Below are positions 43,384-52,274 of a stretch of 64,000 nt of DNA, piece by piece (position 1 is the first letter of the stretch; the number at the start of each line of letters is the position of its first letter). The stretch covers positions 30,650 through 94,649 of the forward strand of contig NZ_FCOK02000033.1 of assembly GCF_001544555.2 (NCBI RefSeq). Direction: 5' to 3'. The DNA is from Caballeronia udeis (lineage in GTDB: Bacteria; Pseudomonadota; Gammaproteobacteria; Burkholderiales; Burkholderiaceae). The notes beneath the pieces were generated by a model. That model was given only the letters and a program-made list of their open reading frames with translations, ran no database searches and was not told where the DNA came from. Position numbers and translations under genes: made by a program.

Positions 43384-43985
43384 TGCGTACCCTCTTAACC
43401 ACAGCCGTGATGCTCGCGGCGGCACTTGCCAACGGCTGCGCGAGCTCGCCCCAGGCGAGCTTCTATACGCTGAGCGTCGAGCGGCCGCAGGAGCCGGCCG
43501 GGGCCGGAGACGGTACGCCGTCCGCCATCCCGTCATGGGCCATCGTTATGGGCGCGGTCACGGTACCGGAGATCGACGACCGCCCGCAGTTCGTGCGGCG
43601 GGTGGACGTCAACCGGATCACGCTTGACGAGTTCTCGCGATGGGCGGAGCCGCTGAAGAGCCAGATCCGGCGGGTTATCGCCGCCGACCTTGCGGTGCAA
43701 TTCCCCGGTGCGCTTGTATCCGCCTATCCGCAAAACGTGGACCCCGCGCTGACTTACGTCGTATCGATCGATGTAGAGAGCTTCGAGTCGGCGCCCGAGG
43801 CGGCGTCGGTCTCGGTGCTGTGGTCGGTGAAGCCGCCGAAGGAGGGCAAGGCCGTGAGCGGGCGTTCCGTGGTGAGCGAACCAACAGGCACGCAGGGTAA
43901 TGATGCGCTCGTCGCCGCGCACAGCAGGGCGATGGCGGCGGTCAGCAACGCCATTGCCGCGGCGATCCGCTCGACACGTCGATAG
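43383..43985 (+). CDS. pqiC: PqiC lipoprotein
   Basis: 200 residues starting at ATG 43383, which overlaps the pqiB stop (TGATG). Lipobox ALANGCASSP with the lipidated cysteine near residue 19, then the ABC-type transport auxiliary (PqiC/YmbA) pattern FYTLSVERP, WAIVMGAVTVPEIDDRPQFVRRVDVNRITLDEFSRWAEPLKSQI. It is the outer-membrane lipoprotein that docks the PqiB needle. The size is normal. Confidence 0.92.
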   Translation: MRTLLTTAVMLAAALANGCASSPQASFYTLSVERPQEPAGAGDGTPSAIPSWAIVMGAVTVPEIDDRPQFVRRVDVNRITLDEFSRWAEPLKSQIRRVIAADLAVQFPGALVSAYPQNVDPALTYVVSIDVESFESAPEAASVSVLWSVKPPKEGKAVSGRSVVSEPTGTQGNDALVAAHSRAMAAVSNAIAAAIRSTRR

Positions 43986-44004
43986 TGACCAAGGGACTGG
44001 ATGT

Positions 44005-45180
44005 ATGGAAGGGATGCTCATAGATGTGGTGATTTTCCTGGCAGCGGCGCTCATCGCCGTACCTCTGTCGGTACGGCTGGGCTTTGGCTCCGTGCTCGGC
44101 TATCTGCTCGCAGGTGTGGCGATCGGTCCGTGGGTGCTCAGGCTCGTCACCGATGTTGATGCAATCCTGCACTTCGCCGAGTTGGGGATCGTATTGATGA
44201 TGTTCGTGATCGGCCTGGAAATGCAGGTCGAAAAACTATGGGCCATGCGCGGCACGATTTTCGGCTACGGGGGCGTGCAAATGGCCCTGTGCGCATTGGT
44301 TCTGACGGCGACTTTCCTCATTTTCGGCTCGCCATGGCGCGTTGCACTGACGGGCGGCCTCGCACTGGCACTCTCGTCCACGGCGATGGTGATTGCCGAG
44401 CTTCAGGCACACAAGCTGATGGATACGCCGGCTGGGCGTGCGGGATTTGGCATCCTGCTGTTCCAGGACATGGCCGCGATCCCGTTGATTGCGCTTCTGC
44501 CGCTGTTGGGACCCACGGTGGCCGATGCCGCCGCCGAACCAGGCTGGCTCGTCGCGTTGAAAGCGCTGGCGATGCTCGTGGCGGTCGTGCTGGCCGGACA
44601 TTTCCTGTTGCGCTTTTTGCTTCGAGTGATCAAGCGCACCGGCGTGCCCGAGGTGTTCACCGCGTTTGCGTTGCTCTGGGTGGTCGGGATTGCGCTGCTG
44701 ATGGAGAGCGTCCATCTGTCGATGTCTCTCGGTGCATTCGTCGCCGGCATGTTGCTTGCCGATTCGGAATATCGTCATGAGATCGAGACCGACATGGCGC
44801 CGTTCAAGGGCCTGTTGCTGGGGTTGTTCTTCATTGCGGTGGGGATGTCGATCGATTTCGGTGTGCTGGTGCGCGAGCCCATGCGGGTGGCAGTGCTGGT
44901 GCTGGTGCTCGTGGGAATCAAGGCGGTTGTACTGTGGCTGCTCGCGGCGCGGTTCAACGTCCCGGTTGGGCAACGTACCTACTTTGCAGTGCTGCTGTCA
45001 CAAGGCGGGGAATTCGCGTTCGTCGTGCTGGCGGCATCATTGGCCGCACGCGTGATCGATCAACGCCTGTCGTCACTTGTGACCCTGGTGGTTACATTGT
45101 CGATGGTCACTACACCGCTTCTGCTACTCGCGCACCAGCGATTCCAAATACCGCGCTTGCGCCAGGATCCGGACATTTAG
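44005..45180 (+). CDS. CPA2 cation:proton antiporter, KefB/KefC-like without regulatory domain
   Basis: 391 residues with about 12 membrane helices: VIFLAAALIAVPLSVRLGFGSVLGYLLAGVAIGP, the helix-5 region GFGILLFQDMAAIPLIALLPLLG with the conserved Gln-Asp pair, and FIAVGMSIDFGVL. KefB/KefC continue into a TrkA-N nucleotide-binding domain; here the protein stops right after the membrane part (FQIPRLRQDPDI). It starts 19 bp after pqiC and is the last gene of the run. It probably exchanges K+ or Na+ for protons during stress; gating by glutathione adducts is unlikely without the regulatory domain. Confidence 0.88.
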   Translation: MEGMLIDVVIFLAAALIAVPLSVRLGFGSVLGYLLAGVAIGPWVLRLVTDVDAILHFAELGIVLMMFVIGLEMQVEKLWAMRGTIFGYGGVQMALCALVLTATFLIFGSPWRVALTGGLALALSSTAMVIAELQAHKLMDTPAGRAGFGILLFQDMAAIPLIALLPLLGPTVADAAAEPGWLVALKALAMLVAVVLAGHFLLRFLLRVIKRTGVPEVFTAFALLWVVGIALLMESVHLSMSLGAFVAGMLLADSEYRHEIETDMAPFKGLLLGLFFIAVGMSIDFGVLVREPMRVAVLVLVLVGIKAVVLWLLAARFNVPVGQRTYFAVLLSQGGEFAFVVLAASLAARVIDQRLSSLVTLVVTLSMVTTPLLLLAHQRFQIPRLRQDPDI

Positions 45181-45382
45181 AGCACGAAGCGCCCGCGCCT
45201 TGAAGCGCCATTCCGAGTCAACCGACGATCAGTGGCCGCTTTCAAGCGGCAATGAAAATGGGTGTTAATGCCTGCGCCCGTGCACTATCATCATTTATAG
45301 AACAAACGCCGCGCCCGGCTGAATACGGCACCTGGCGCCGGCTTAGACCTTCACGAGTTGATGCGCACACAACGGATCGGGC

Positions 45383-46600
45383 ATGGTGATCGCCAATGTG
45401 ATTCGCAAGGGGACTGATAGGATCTCCGACTTCCTTAAACTGGAATCGGCCGGCGGTCTGCTGCTCGTGGCTGCAGCCATACTCGCGCTGATCTGTAGCA
45501 ACTCCCCGCTTCGGAACGGGTACGACGCTTTGTTAAAAATCCCCGTAGAAGTACGCTTCGCATCGTTCGCCGTTGCAAAGCCGCTTCTATTGTGGATCAA
45601 CGACGGTTTGATGGCCATTTTCTTTCTCCTCGTCGGACTGGAGGTCAAGCGCGAGGTGATTGAAGGTGAGCTGTCCACTCCGAAGCAGATAGTGCTGCCT
45701 GTCGTTGCGGGGTTGGGGGGAATGGTAGGACCCGCACTCATCTATTTCATTTTCAACCGGGGAAATGAGGCGGCTTTGAACGGCTGGGCAATTCCCACTG
45801 CCACGGACATTGCATTTGCACTTGGCGTTCTTTCGCTGCTCGGCAAGCGCGTCCCCGTGTCGCTCAAGATATTCCTGACCGCAGTCGCCATCGCCGATGA
45901 TCTGGGTGCAATCGTCATCATTGCAGTGTTTTATACCGCAGAGCTTTCCATCGCAATGCTTTTTTTGGCGGGTGTCGCCGTCTCGGTGCTCGTCGCCCTG
46001 AACCTGCAGAAGGTCACGCGAATTGCGCCCTATGTGATCGTCGGCGTGATCCTGTGGGTGTTCGTCCTGAAGTCCGGCGTCCACGCAACGCTTGCCGGCG
46101 TTGCAATCGCTTTCGCTGTGCCATTGAAGACTAAAAACGCACAAGGCGCAGCTCCGCTGCATCAGCTTGAACACAGTCTCCATCCCTGGGTGGCCTTTGG
46201 CGTGTTGCCGATTTTCGCTTTCGCCAACGCCGGTGTTTCGTTCGCCGGCGTTACGTTGACCGCGCTCGCGCAACCGCTGCCGCTTGGCATTGCCGTCGGC
46301 CTTTTTGCCGGCAAGCTTGTCGGTGTCTGCGGGGCGAGCGCTCTGCTGATCCGGCTCGGGTTGGCCAAGCTTCCCGAGGGCGCCAGTTGGCTCCAGCTGA
46401 TTGCCATTGCCGCGCTATGCGGCGTCGGTTTCACCATGAGCCTGTTCATTGGCTCTCTCGCTTTCGAGGGCCCCGACTATTCCACCCCTCTGCGCTTAGG
46501 CGTGATTGCGGGCTCGACGGTATCGGGGGTTACCGGATATCTGTTGCTCAGGTTCGCGTCGGGTCGCGCCGTAGAGACCACGTCCCGTATAACTAACTAA
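45383..46600 (+). CDS. nhaA: Na+/H+ antiporter NhaA
   Basis: 405 residues with NhaA-type helices. The ion-binding aspartate pair is present in AVAIADDLGAIVIIAVFY, and LMAIFFLLVGLEVKREVIEGELS and GWAIPTATDIAFALGVLSLLGKRVP are NhaA signatures. It exports Na+ in exchange for protons at alkaline pH. The 202-bp gap before it contains a GCCGCTT/AAGCGGC hairpin (45235-45250) without a T-run. gltS follows 27 bp later and may share its transcript; Na+ extrusion would support the Na+-driven GltS. Confidence 0.95.
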   Translation: MVIANVIRKGTDRISDFLKLESAGGLLLVAAAILALICSNSPLRNGYDALLKIPVEVRFASFAVAKPLLLWINDGLMAIFFLLVGLEVKREVIEGELSTPKQIVLPVVAGLGGMVGPALIYFIFNRGNEAALNGWAIPTATDIAFALGVLSLLGKRVPVSLKIFLTAVAIADDLGAIVIIAVFYTAELSIAMLFLAGVAVSVLVALNLQKVTRIAPYVIVGVILWVFVLKSGVHATLAGVAIAFAVPLKTKNAQGAAPLHQLEHSLHPWVAFGVLPIFAFANAGVSFAGVTLTALAQPLPLGIAVGLFAGKLVGVCGASALLIRLGLAKLPEGASWLQLIAIAALCGVGFTMSLFIGSLAFEGPDYSTPLRLGVIAGSTVSGVTGYLLLRFASGRAVETTSRITN

Positions 46601-46627
46601 TATATCTCTCGACGAGAGAAGAGCATC

Positions 46628-47827
46628 GTGAACCTCGACACTTTGGAAACGCTGATGGGCGCTTCCCTCGTTCTTTTACTGGGGCGGACGATCCTCGCCA
46701 GGACCCGGGTACTGCAAACCTACAGCATCCCCGAGCCGGTTATCGGCGGGCTGCTGGTCGCTATCCTGGTTTTTGCCCTGCGTGCGGTCCTGCAGATCGA
46801 CGTGCGTTTCGACACGACGCTTCAAACGCCGCTGATGCTCACGTTCTTCGCCACCATCGGACTTAACGCGGATCTTGCCAGCCTGAGAGCCGGTGGGCGT
46901 TCCTTGTTTGTGTTTCTCGGCGCCGTGGTTGGCTTGCTCGTGATGCAGAATCTACTGGGCCTTGGACTTGCCTGGGCGTTGGGACAGGAGCGCCTGCTCG
47001 GCCTGCTTGGGGCGTCTGTGACCCTCTCCGGCGGCCATGGCACGGGTGCCGCCTGGGCGAAGGTGTTCGCGGAGCGCCATGGGCTCGCTTCGGCAACCGA
47101 GATTGCGATTGCCTGCGCCACGTTCGGCTTGATACTCGGAGGATTGATCGGTGGCCCGGTGGCGCGTTTTCTGATCACACGCTATGGGCTTGTCCCCAAC
47201 CCGGAGTCGGATGTCGCAGGCACGAGCGGTTTTGAGCAACCCAAGGCTGTTCGCCCGATCACGGCAAATGCTTTCATCGAGACAGTAGCGTTGATTGTCG
47301 TGTGTCTGGCTGTGGGCTCGGCGCTTGCATCGTGGTTGGCCGGGACGGCGCTCGAGCTACCCGCATTCGTCTGTGTATTGTTCGTCGGCGTTGTTCTGCG
47401 CAACGGCCTCGCGGTGTCCGGCTGGTATCGGGTCTTCGAGGACGAAGTGTCACTGCTTGGGAATGTGAGCCTCGGACTGTTTCTCGCGATCGCGTTGATG
47501 AGCTTGCGCTTAGGGGACCTGGCCTCGCTTGCGCTGCCGCTTTTCGCCATCCTCGTAACGCAGGCGATCGCCATGGCCCTCTACGCCATTTTCGTTACCT
47601 TCCGGGTCATGGGGCGCAATTACGACGCTGCGGTGCTCGCCGCCGGTCACTGTGGTTTCGGCCTCGGCGCAACGCCAACGGCGATCGCCAACATGCAAGC
47701 CATCACGGAGCGGTTTGGCCCTTCGCATCTGGCTTTTCTCGTGGTGCCGATGGTGGGAGCGTTCTTTATCGACATTGCGAACGCAATCGTCATCAAGTTG
47801 TTCCTGCTGCTGCCAATCTACGGATAA
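46628..47827 (+). CDS. gltS: Sodium/glutamate symporter GltS
   Basis: 399 residues with the GltS pattern: YSIPEPVIGGLLVAI, LMLTFFATIGLNADLASLRAGG, and LGASVTLSGGHGTGAAWAKVF in the first half, with the inverted repeat GHCGFGLGATPTAIANMQAITERFG in the second. It imports glutamate with Na+. It lies 27 bp after nhaA, with GAGAG upstream of its ATG. The size equals E. coli GltS. Confidence 0.94.
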   Translation: MNLDTLETLMGASLVLLLGRTILARTRVLQTYSIPEPVIGGLLVAILVFALRAVLQIDVRFDTTLQTPLMLTFFATIGLNADLASLRAGGRSLFVFLGAVVGLLVMQNLLGLGLAWALGQERLLGLLGASVTLSGGHGTGAAWAKVFAERHGLASATEIAIACATFGLILGGLIGGPVARFLITRYGLVPNPESDVAGTSGFEQPKAVRPITANAFIETVALIVVCLAVGSALASWLAGTALELPAFVCVLFVGVVLRNGLAVSGWYRVFEDEVSLLGNVSLGLFLAIALMSLRLGDLASLALPLFAILVTQAIAMALYAIFVTFRVMGRNYDAAVLAAGHCGFGLGATPTAIANMQAITERFGPSHLAFLVVPMVGAFFIDIANAIVIKLFLLLPIYG

Positions 47828-47852
47828 AGGATCGTCCAAGTGGCGAAGTCCT

Positions 47853-48464
47853 TCAATGTACACACGACACATAGCTTGTACGCGAATCGTAGTAAATGCT
47901 CACTCGACCGCTCTTGAGGTTGACCACCTTGTGGAAGCCCCTGCCGGCGAAGGTGTGCGACCAATAGGTGGTGCTTCCTCCCCAGCCATGGAGACCGCCC
48001 GGGTAACGCGAATCATTTTCTGGCGCGACGATCGCGTATTTGTTTTCCGATGCAGCATTGTTGCCAGTGTTCGCGTAGACGAACAGCGCGATCAGTTCGT
48101 CGACAGCCGGTAGCCGCATATGACGCTTGGCACACTGATACAGCGCGTCATGGTAGTCGTAACGCACGACGCGTGCCCCGTTGAACTGGTCTACCGCGCT
48201 CTTGTTCGCACGTGGGATTTTTTTCTCCCACGCAAAGGTGCTGGTGACGGGGCGGCTAAAGCAGGTTTGGTCGTGGGAGAAGCGGGTCGCGCCGCCACCG
48301 GTCAATGGATACGTCCCTTTAGGCAGGCAGATTTCCTCGCCGGACGTCGTCGCATTCGCCTGTGCCGCGGCAGGAAAAATACTCGAACCGAGAGCGAATC
48401 CTGCAATCAACAGCGCGCGCAACTGCACATGTTTCAGATTCCACTTTCCGCTGGCGTAAGTCAT
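47853..48464 (-). CDS. Secreted protein with DUF1566-like C-type lectin-type module
   Basis: 203 residues from ATG 48464, with a signal peptide (LKHVQLRALLIAGFALGSSIFPAAAQA). The mature part has paired cysteines and a module reading ALYQCAKRHMRLPAVDELIALFVYANT... YWSHTFAGRGFHKVVNLKSGRVSIYYDSRTSYVSCVH. The run 'RLP..dEL.al', 'YWs.t', 'NL.sG.v', 'vsCV' matches Lcl/DUF1566-type domains (C-type lectin-like fold) used in surface binding. The frame is open upstream to 48620, but that part has no protein-like composition. It converges on gltS. Confidence 0.68.
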   Translation of the reverse strand: MTYASGKWNLKHVQLRALLIAGFALGSSIFPAAAQANATTSGEEICLPKGTYPLTGGGATRFSHDQTCFSRPVTSTFAWEKKIPRANKSAVDQFNGARVVRYDYHDALYQCAKRHMRLPAVDELIALFVYANTGNNAASENKYAIVAPENDSRYPGGLHGWGGSTTYWSHTFAGRGFHKVVNLKSGRVSIYYDSRTSYVSCVH

Positions 48465-48840
48465 GGCAGTCCGATGGTTGTGTTGGTGATCGACCGGGGA
48501 TGCGACTCGGATAGCGTCACAAATCTTGCCGTGCCGAGCGCGGTCCACAATGCAAGAAGACTCATGGATGGTCGCGTCCTGAGACCTCAAGCTAAGCCTC
48601 GAAAAGAAGGAAGTAAACATCTTTTTATCGAAGTAGTAGAAGGATCATTATTTAGACTTCAATAGATCGGGGCCGTGCGAACAGCGACGCTTGTCCGGCT
48701 GTTCCCGCTCACGGACAAGCCTTGATCGCCTGCGGTGCAGGTGCCCTCGCGTTCAGGATCTGCTGCGCTTTCGGGTGTACCGGGTATGGGACCAAAATCC
48801 AGGTGTCATAGAATCGTATGTCCTTTTTAAGGAGACGCGC

Positions 48841-49932
48841 GTGGCCCTGAAGCGCGGAAGATCGAGCCGGTTCCATTTGCCGCGCCGTACGCGATCGCCG
48901 TGGCATGCGCCCCGTGCGCGCACGTTGTTCATGAGGCCCACGGCTTCCCCGCGACGCGTCCTGTTACTTCGCTTTTACCTTGTGATCGGATTGTGCGTGC
49001 TTGCCTTTGTCGTGATCTATATTGATCGCGAAGGGCTGCGTGACGCGACCAAGCCGGCGCTCGGCGTGATCGACCTGATGTATTTCACCATGGTCACGGT
49101 CGCGACAGTTGGCTATGGCGACATAGTGCCCGTTACAGCCCGCGCGCGCCTTGTCGTCACGTTTCTCGTCATGCCAATACGTATCGCCATCTGGTTTGTC
49201 TTTCTAGGCACAGCGTATCAATTCGTCATTCAACGCGTGATCGAGGAGCTTCACATGAAACGCCTGCAAAAGCGGTTGCAGGGCCACGTCGTTGTGTGTG
49301 GTTTTGGACTCAGTGGCTCGGTTGCCGTTCGCGAGCTGCTTGAAAGCGGCGTGGATCCCGATTCAATCATTGTGATCGACCAGCAGCAATCGGCGCTTGA
49401 ATCGGCGACGGCGCTGGGCGTTGCCGGTTTGCTCGGCGACCCGTCGCGCGAAGACATCTTGCAACAGGCGCAGATTCGTGCAGCGAAGGCCGTCATAGTC
49501 GCGGTCTCTGATGACCCGACCGCGATACTGCTCACGTTAAGCATCCGGAGCATTGCGCCGGAAACAAAAATTGTCGTGCGGATTCAGGAGCATGTGTTCC
49601 AACGGCAATTGCGGCAGGCGGGGGCGGACGTGATTGTGTCGTCGACCAAGATCGGTGGACTGTTACTGGCCGATGCGGTCGAGAGTCGCTACATCGTTCC
49701 GTTCGTCAACGACCTGCTGTCGGCCCGTGGACGCGTCACGCTACTGGAGCGGCCCGCCGCACCGCGGGAAGTCGGTCGAGCGACGAATGCGGTTACGGGC
49801 ATGCTCATTGTCGGGCTGGTCCACGACGGCCATATGTTCTCGTTCTATGAGGACGCGCCGCGCACAATTGAAGAAGGGGACGTGCTGATTGTGATGGAGT
49901 CTACCCGCGCGTCGCGGACCGAAGGCACCTAG
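48841..49932 (+). CDS. Two-helix potassium channel with TrkA (RCK) domains
   Basis: 363 residues from GTG 48841 with AAGGAG 6 nt upstream. Two membrane helices (VLLLRFYLVIGLCVLAFVVIYI; LVVTFLVMPIRIAIWFVFLG) flank the selectivity filter TVGYGD. The C-terminal cytoplasmic part is a TrkA-N/RCK domain (VVVCGFGLSGSVAVRELL) plus a TrkA-C-like end (LIVGLVHDGHMFSFYEDAPRTIEEGDVLIVM). Expected role: ligand-gated K+ flux. A degenerate version of the GGACC palindrome (GGACC-AA-AATCC, 48789-48800) lies 41 bp before the start. Confidence 0.9.
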   Translation: MALKRGRSSRFHLPRRTRSPWHAPRARTLFMRPTASPRRVLLLRFYLVIGLCVLAFVVIYIDREGLRDATKPALGVIDLMYFTMVTVATVGYGDIVPVTARARLVVTFLVMPIRIAIWFVFLGTAYQFVIQRVIEELHMKRLQKRLQGHVVVCGFGLSGSVAVRELLESGVDPDSIIVIDQQQSALESATALGVAGLLGDPSREDILQQAQIRAAKAVIVAVSDDPTAILLTLSIRSIAPETKIVVRIQEHVFQRQLRQAGADVIVSSTKIGGLLLADAVESRYIVPFVNDLLSARGRVTLLERPAAPREVGRATNAVTGMLIVGLVHDGHMFSFYEDAPRTIEEGDVLIVMESTRASRTEGT

Positions 49933-50007
49933 CTGCCGCCTTTCAGGCGCTCACGATGACTCGCCGCGTGTACCAGTCCACAATCGTCGTGCGTTACAGG
50001 GAGGCTC

Positions 50008-51741
50008 ATGAGCAAGCAATTGTCCGACCCTGTATCCGGGCAACCCGACCGTGTCTCGGCATGGAGTCTTATCAGACCGTACTGGGTCTCCGAGGAGTGG
50101 CGGACCGCTTGGGGGTTGCTGATCGCGATCATCGCAATGGACTTGCTTCTGGTCGGCATCAACGCCCGGCTGAACACATGGAGCCGCGATTTCTACGATG
50201 CACTGGAAAGCAAGAACGTGCGCGAATTCCCGCAGCTGATATTGATGTTTACCGGGCTTGCGTTCGCGTTCATCACGATCTCTGTCTACAACCGCTATTT
50301 GCGGCAAATGCTTGGCTTTCGATGGCGCCAGTGGCTGACCACACGCTACCTGGAGGAATGGTTGAACGGTGGCACCTTCTACCGGATCGAGCGCGATCGC
50401 CTTGCTGACAACCCTGACCAGCGGATCGCAGAGGATCTTGATTTGTTCGCCACCACCACGCTTTCTTTCACTCTCGATCTGCTCTCGGCGCTCGAAACGC
50501 TCGTCTGGTTTTCCATCGTCCTTTGGAGCACGGCGGGCACGCTGGCCGTCATGATCGGAGCCACACCCTTCCAGATTCCGGGATACATGCTTTGGGCAGC
50601 CGTTGGTTATGCAATTGTCGGCTCGCTCCTGACAAATAAGGTCGGTCGCCCGCTTGTGTCGATCAACTACCAGAAGCAACGCGTCGAGGCGAATTTCCGC
50701 TTCGGCCTGATCCGTCTGCGCGAAAACGCAGAGCAGATCGCGTTCTATGACGGTATGCGGACCGAGGGCTCGAACGCCAAGGATCTGTTTGGCCGGATTC
50801 GTGAAAACTGGTGGCGCTTCATGAGGTACACGAGGCGCTACAGCTTCGTGGTCAACTTCTACGAGCAGGTCGCCGAGATCTTTCCGATCGTCGTTGCGTC
50901 GCCCCGATATTTCGCAGGCGCGCTGACTTTCGGCACCCTGATGCAGATCGCTGACGCATTTGGTTCGGTAAGCGAATCGCTTTCGTGGTTCATTCACAAT
51001 TACGACTCGCTCGTCGAGTGGCGTGCGACGGTTAACCGTCTGCGCGAATTCAAGCGTGTCATGCAGCAACCCCATCTGATGGCATCCGTGTCGCCGGCCA
51101 CCGAGCATGGGGGCATCAACCTGCACTACGTCGACGAGAAGCAACTCGTCACGCACGGTCTCGTGCTTGCGCTGCCTAACGGTCAAACGCTCGCGAGAGT
51201 GCGCGACATTGCCGTGGCGCCCGGTTCGCGCTGGCTCGTGCGCGGGCCCTCCGGCTCGGGCAAGAGCACGCTGTTGCGAGCGCTTGCTGGTCTCTGGCCG
51301 TTCGGCAACGGCTCTATCGATGCGCCGGTGGGCGCGCGCATGATGTTCATCCCACAGCAGAACTATCTGCCAGCGGGCACACTGAAGGCGGTGCTGACCT
51401 ACCCCGCGTTACCCGAAACATTAAGCGACGTCGACTGCCGCGATGCACTGCATGCGTGCCGGCTGGAAGACTATGTTCACCGATTGCACGAATTCGACCA
51501 CTGGTCGCGTATCCTCTCGCCGGGCGAGCAGCAGAGGCTGGCAGTCGCACGTGTACTGATGCACAAAGCTGACTATGTGTTCCTCGACGAAGCAACGAGT
51601 GCGCTTGACACTGAAAACGAAGCGCATCTCTATAGACTCCTGATCGAGCGGCTACCGAATGCGGCGATTGTCAGCATTGCGCAACGCGAGTCGCTTGCGC
51701 AGTTTCACCAGGAGACGCTCGATATCATGCGTTCGCGCTAG
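50008..51741 (+). CDS. ABCD-type ABC transporter (fused permease and ATPase, YddA-like)
   Basis: 577 residues. The N-terminal half is an ABC_membrane_2 permease (LLIAIIAMDLLLVGINARLNTWSRDFYDALESKN, EEWLNGGTFYRIERDRLADNPDQRIAEDLDLF) like SbmA/BacA and peroxisomal ABCD proteins. The C-terminal half is the ATPase: Walker A GPSGSGKSTLLRALAG, signature LSPGEQQRLAVARVL, Walker B YVFLDEATSALD. It works as a homodimer in the inner membrane. Substrates of bacterial YddA types are unknown; long-chain fatty acyl compounds or peptides are possible. Confidence 0.9.
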   Translation: MSKQLSDPVSGQPDRVSAWSLIRPYWVSEEWRTAWGLLIAIIAMDLLLVGINARLNTWSRDFYDALESKNVREFPQLILMFTGLAFAFITISVYNRYLRQMLGFRWRQWLTTRYLEEWLNGGTFYRIERDRLADNPDQRIAEDLDLFATTTLSFTLDLLSALETLVWFSIVLWSTAGTLAVMIGATPFQIPGYMLWAAVGYAIVGSLLTNKVGRPLVSINYQKQRVEANFRFGLIRLRENAEQIAFYDGMRTEGSNAKDLFGRIRENWWRFMRYTRRYSFVVNFYEQVAEIFPIVVASPRYFAGALTFGTLMQIADAFGSVSESLSWFIHNYDSLVEWRATVNRLREFKRVMQQPHLMASVSPATEHGGINLHYVDEKQLVTHGLVLALPNGQTLARVRDIAVAPGSRWLVRGPSGSGKSTLLRALAGLWPFGNGSIDAPVGARMMFIPQQNYLPAGTLKAVLTYPALPETLSDVDCRDALHACRLEDYVHRLHEFDHWSRILSPGEQQRLAVARVLMHKADYVFLDEATSALDTENEAHLYRLLIERLPNAAIVSIAQRESLAQFHQETLDIMRSR

Positions 51742-52274
51742 AGGAATAAATCGTGATGGGTCTTCCACTGCCTGAGCTATCAAGACCCGCACTTTTACGG
51801 AAATAGTGCCGAAAAGGCGCGATCCTGACACCCGACGTAGCCGCATTCCGGGGAGTGACGGGATTGCCACGGATGCCTGACGTGGACTTCAACCTCATTG
51901 CTCCACGCTTGGGGCGCAACACGCTTGCGGCAAAAGCAATAGCGCTGTTGGTCGAGCAGTTTAGATAGCCATGCCCCTGAATGGCATCAACCATGCCTGA
52001 ACGTCTGAATGTCTGACGAAAGTGTTTTGATTCGCAGCTTCCCGCACCTCGCGCCGCACCCGGTGGTCAATCGGCGCTAGCAAGACAAGACTCCCTGACG
52101 AAGTTACCTTTCCCGATATATTGATCGCACAATCGAAAGGAAATTGAAACCATCAGCGTAGCGGATAGTTCCTCTCGCAAATCGTGATTTCCCTTGAGCA
52201 CCGGCGGCGATTAGGATGGTCGGGACGGGATCGGTACCGCCTGGACATACCGGAAGCCGCGAGGGAGACACAGC
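51742..52274. other. Intergenic gap before the molybdoenzyme operon
   Basis: A 533-bp gap. Its middle holds a fragment resembling the C-terminus of a LysR regulator (annotated separately). The last 150 bp before the molybdoenzyme (AT-rich around 52105-52150, then GAGGGAGA before the ATG) probably carry its promoter; no hexamers could be fixed. Confidence 0.5.
51807..51968 (+). pseudogene. Possible remnant of a LysR-type regulator (C-terminal end)
   Basis: The frame from after a TAG (51804-51806) to the TAG at 51966-51968 reads ...RGVTGLPRMPDVDFNLIAPR then LGRNTLAAKAIALLVEQFR. The order 'GLP.mPdvdf.L..pr...t.AA.A.A.LveqF' looks like the last 40 residues of LrhA-like LysR proteins. It has no start codon and no HTH region upstream, so if real it is a 3' fragment left by deletion. 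It could have been a regulator of the molybdoenzyme operon downstream. Confidence 0.35.

Noticed and set aside
45235..45250. GCCGCTT-TC-AAGCGGC hairpin after the antiporter as an intrinsic terminator
   Set aside because: The loop is only 2 nt and no T-run follows; mentioned only in the nhaA entry.
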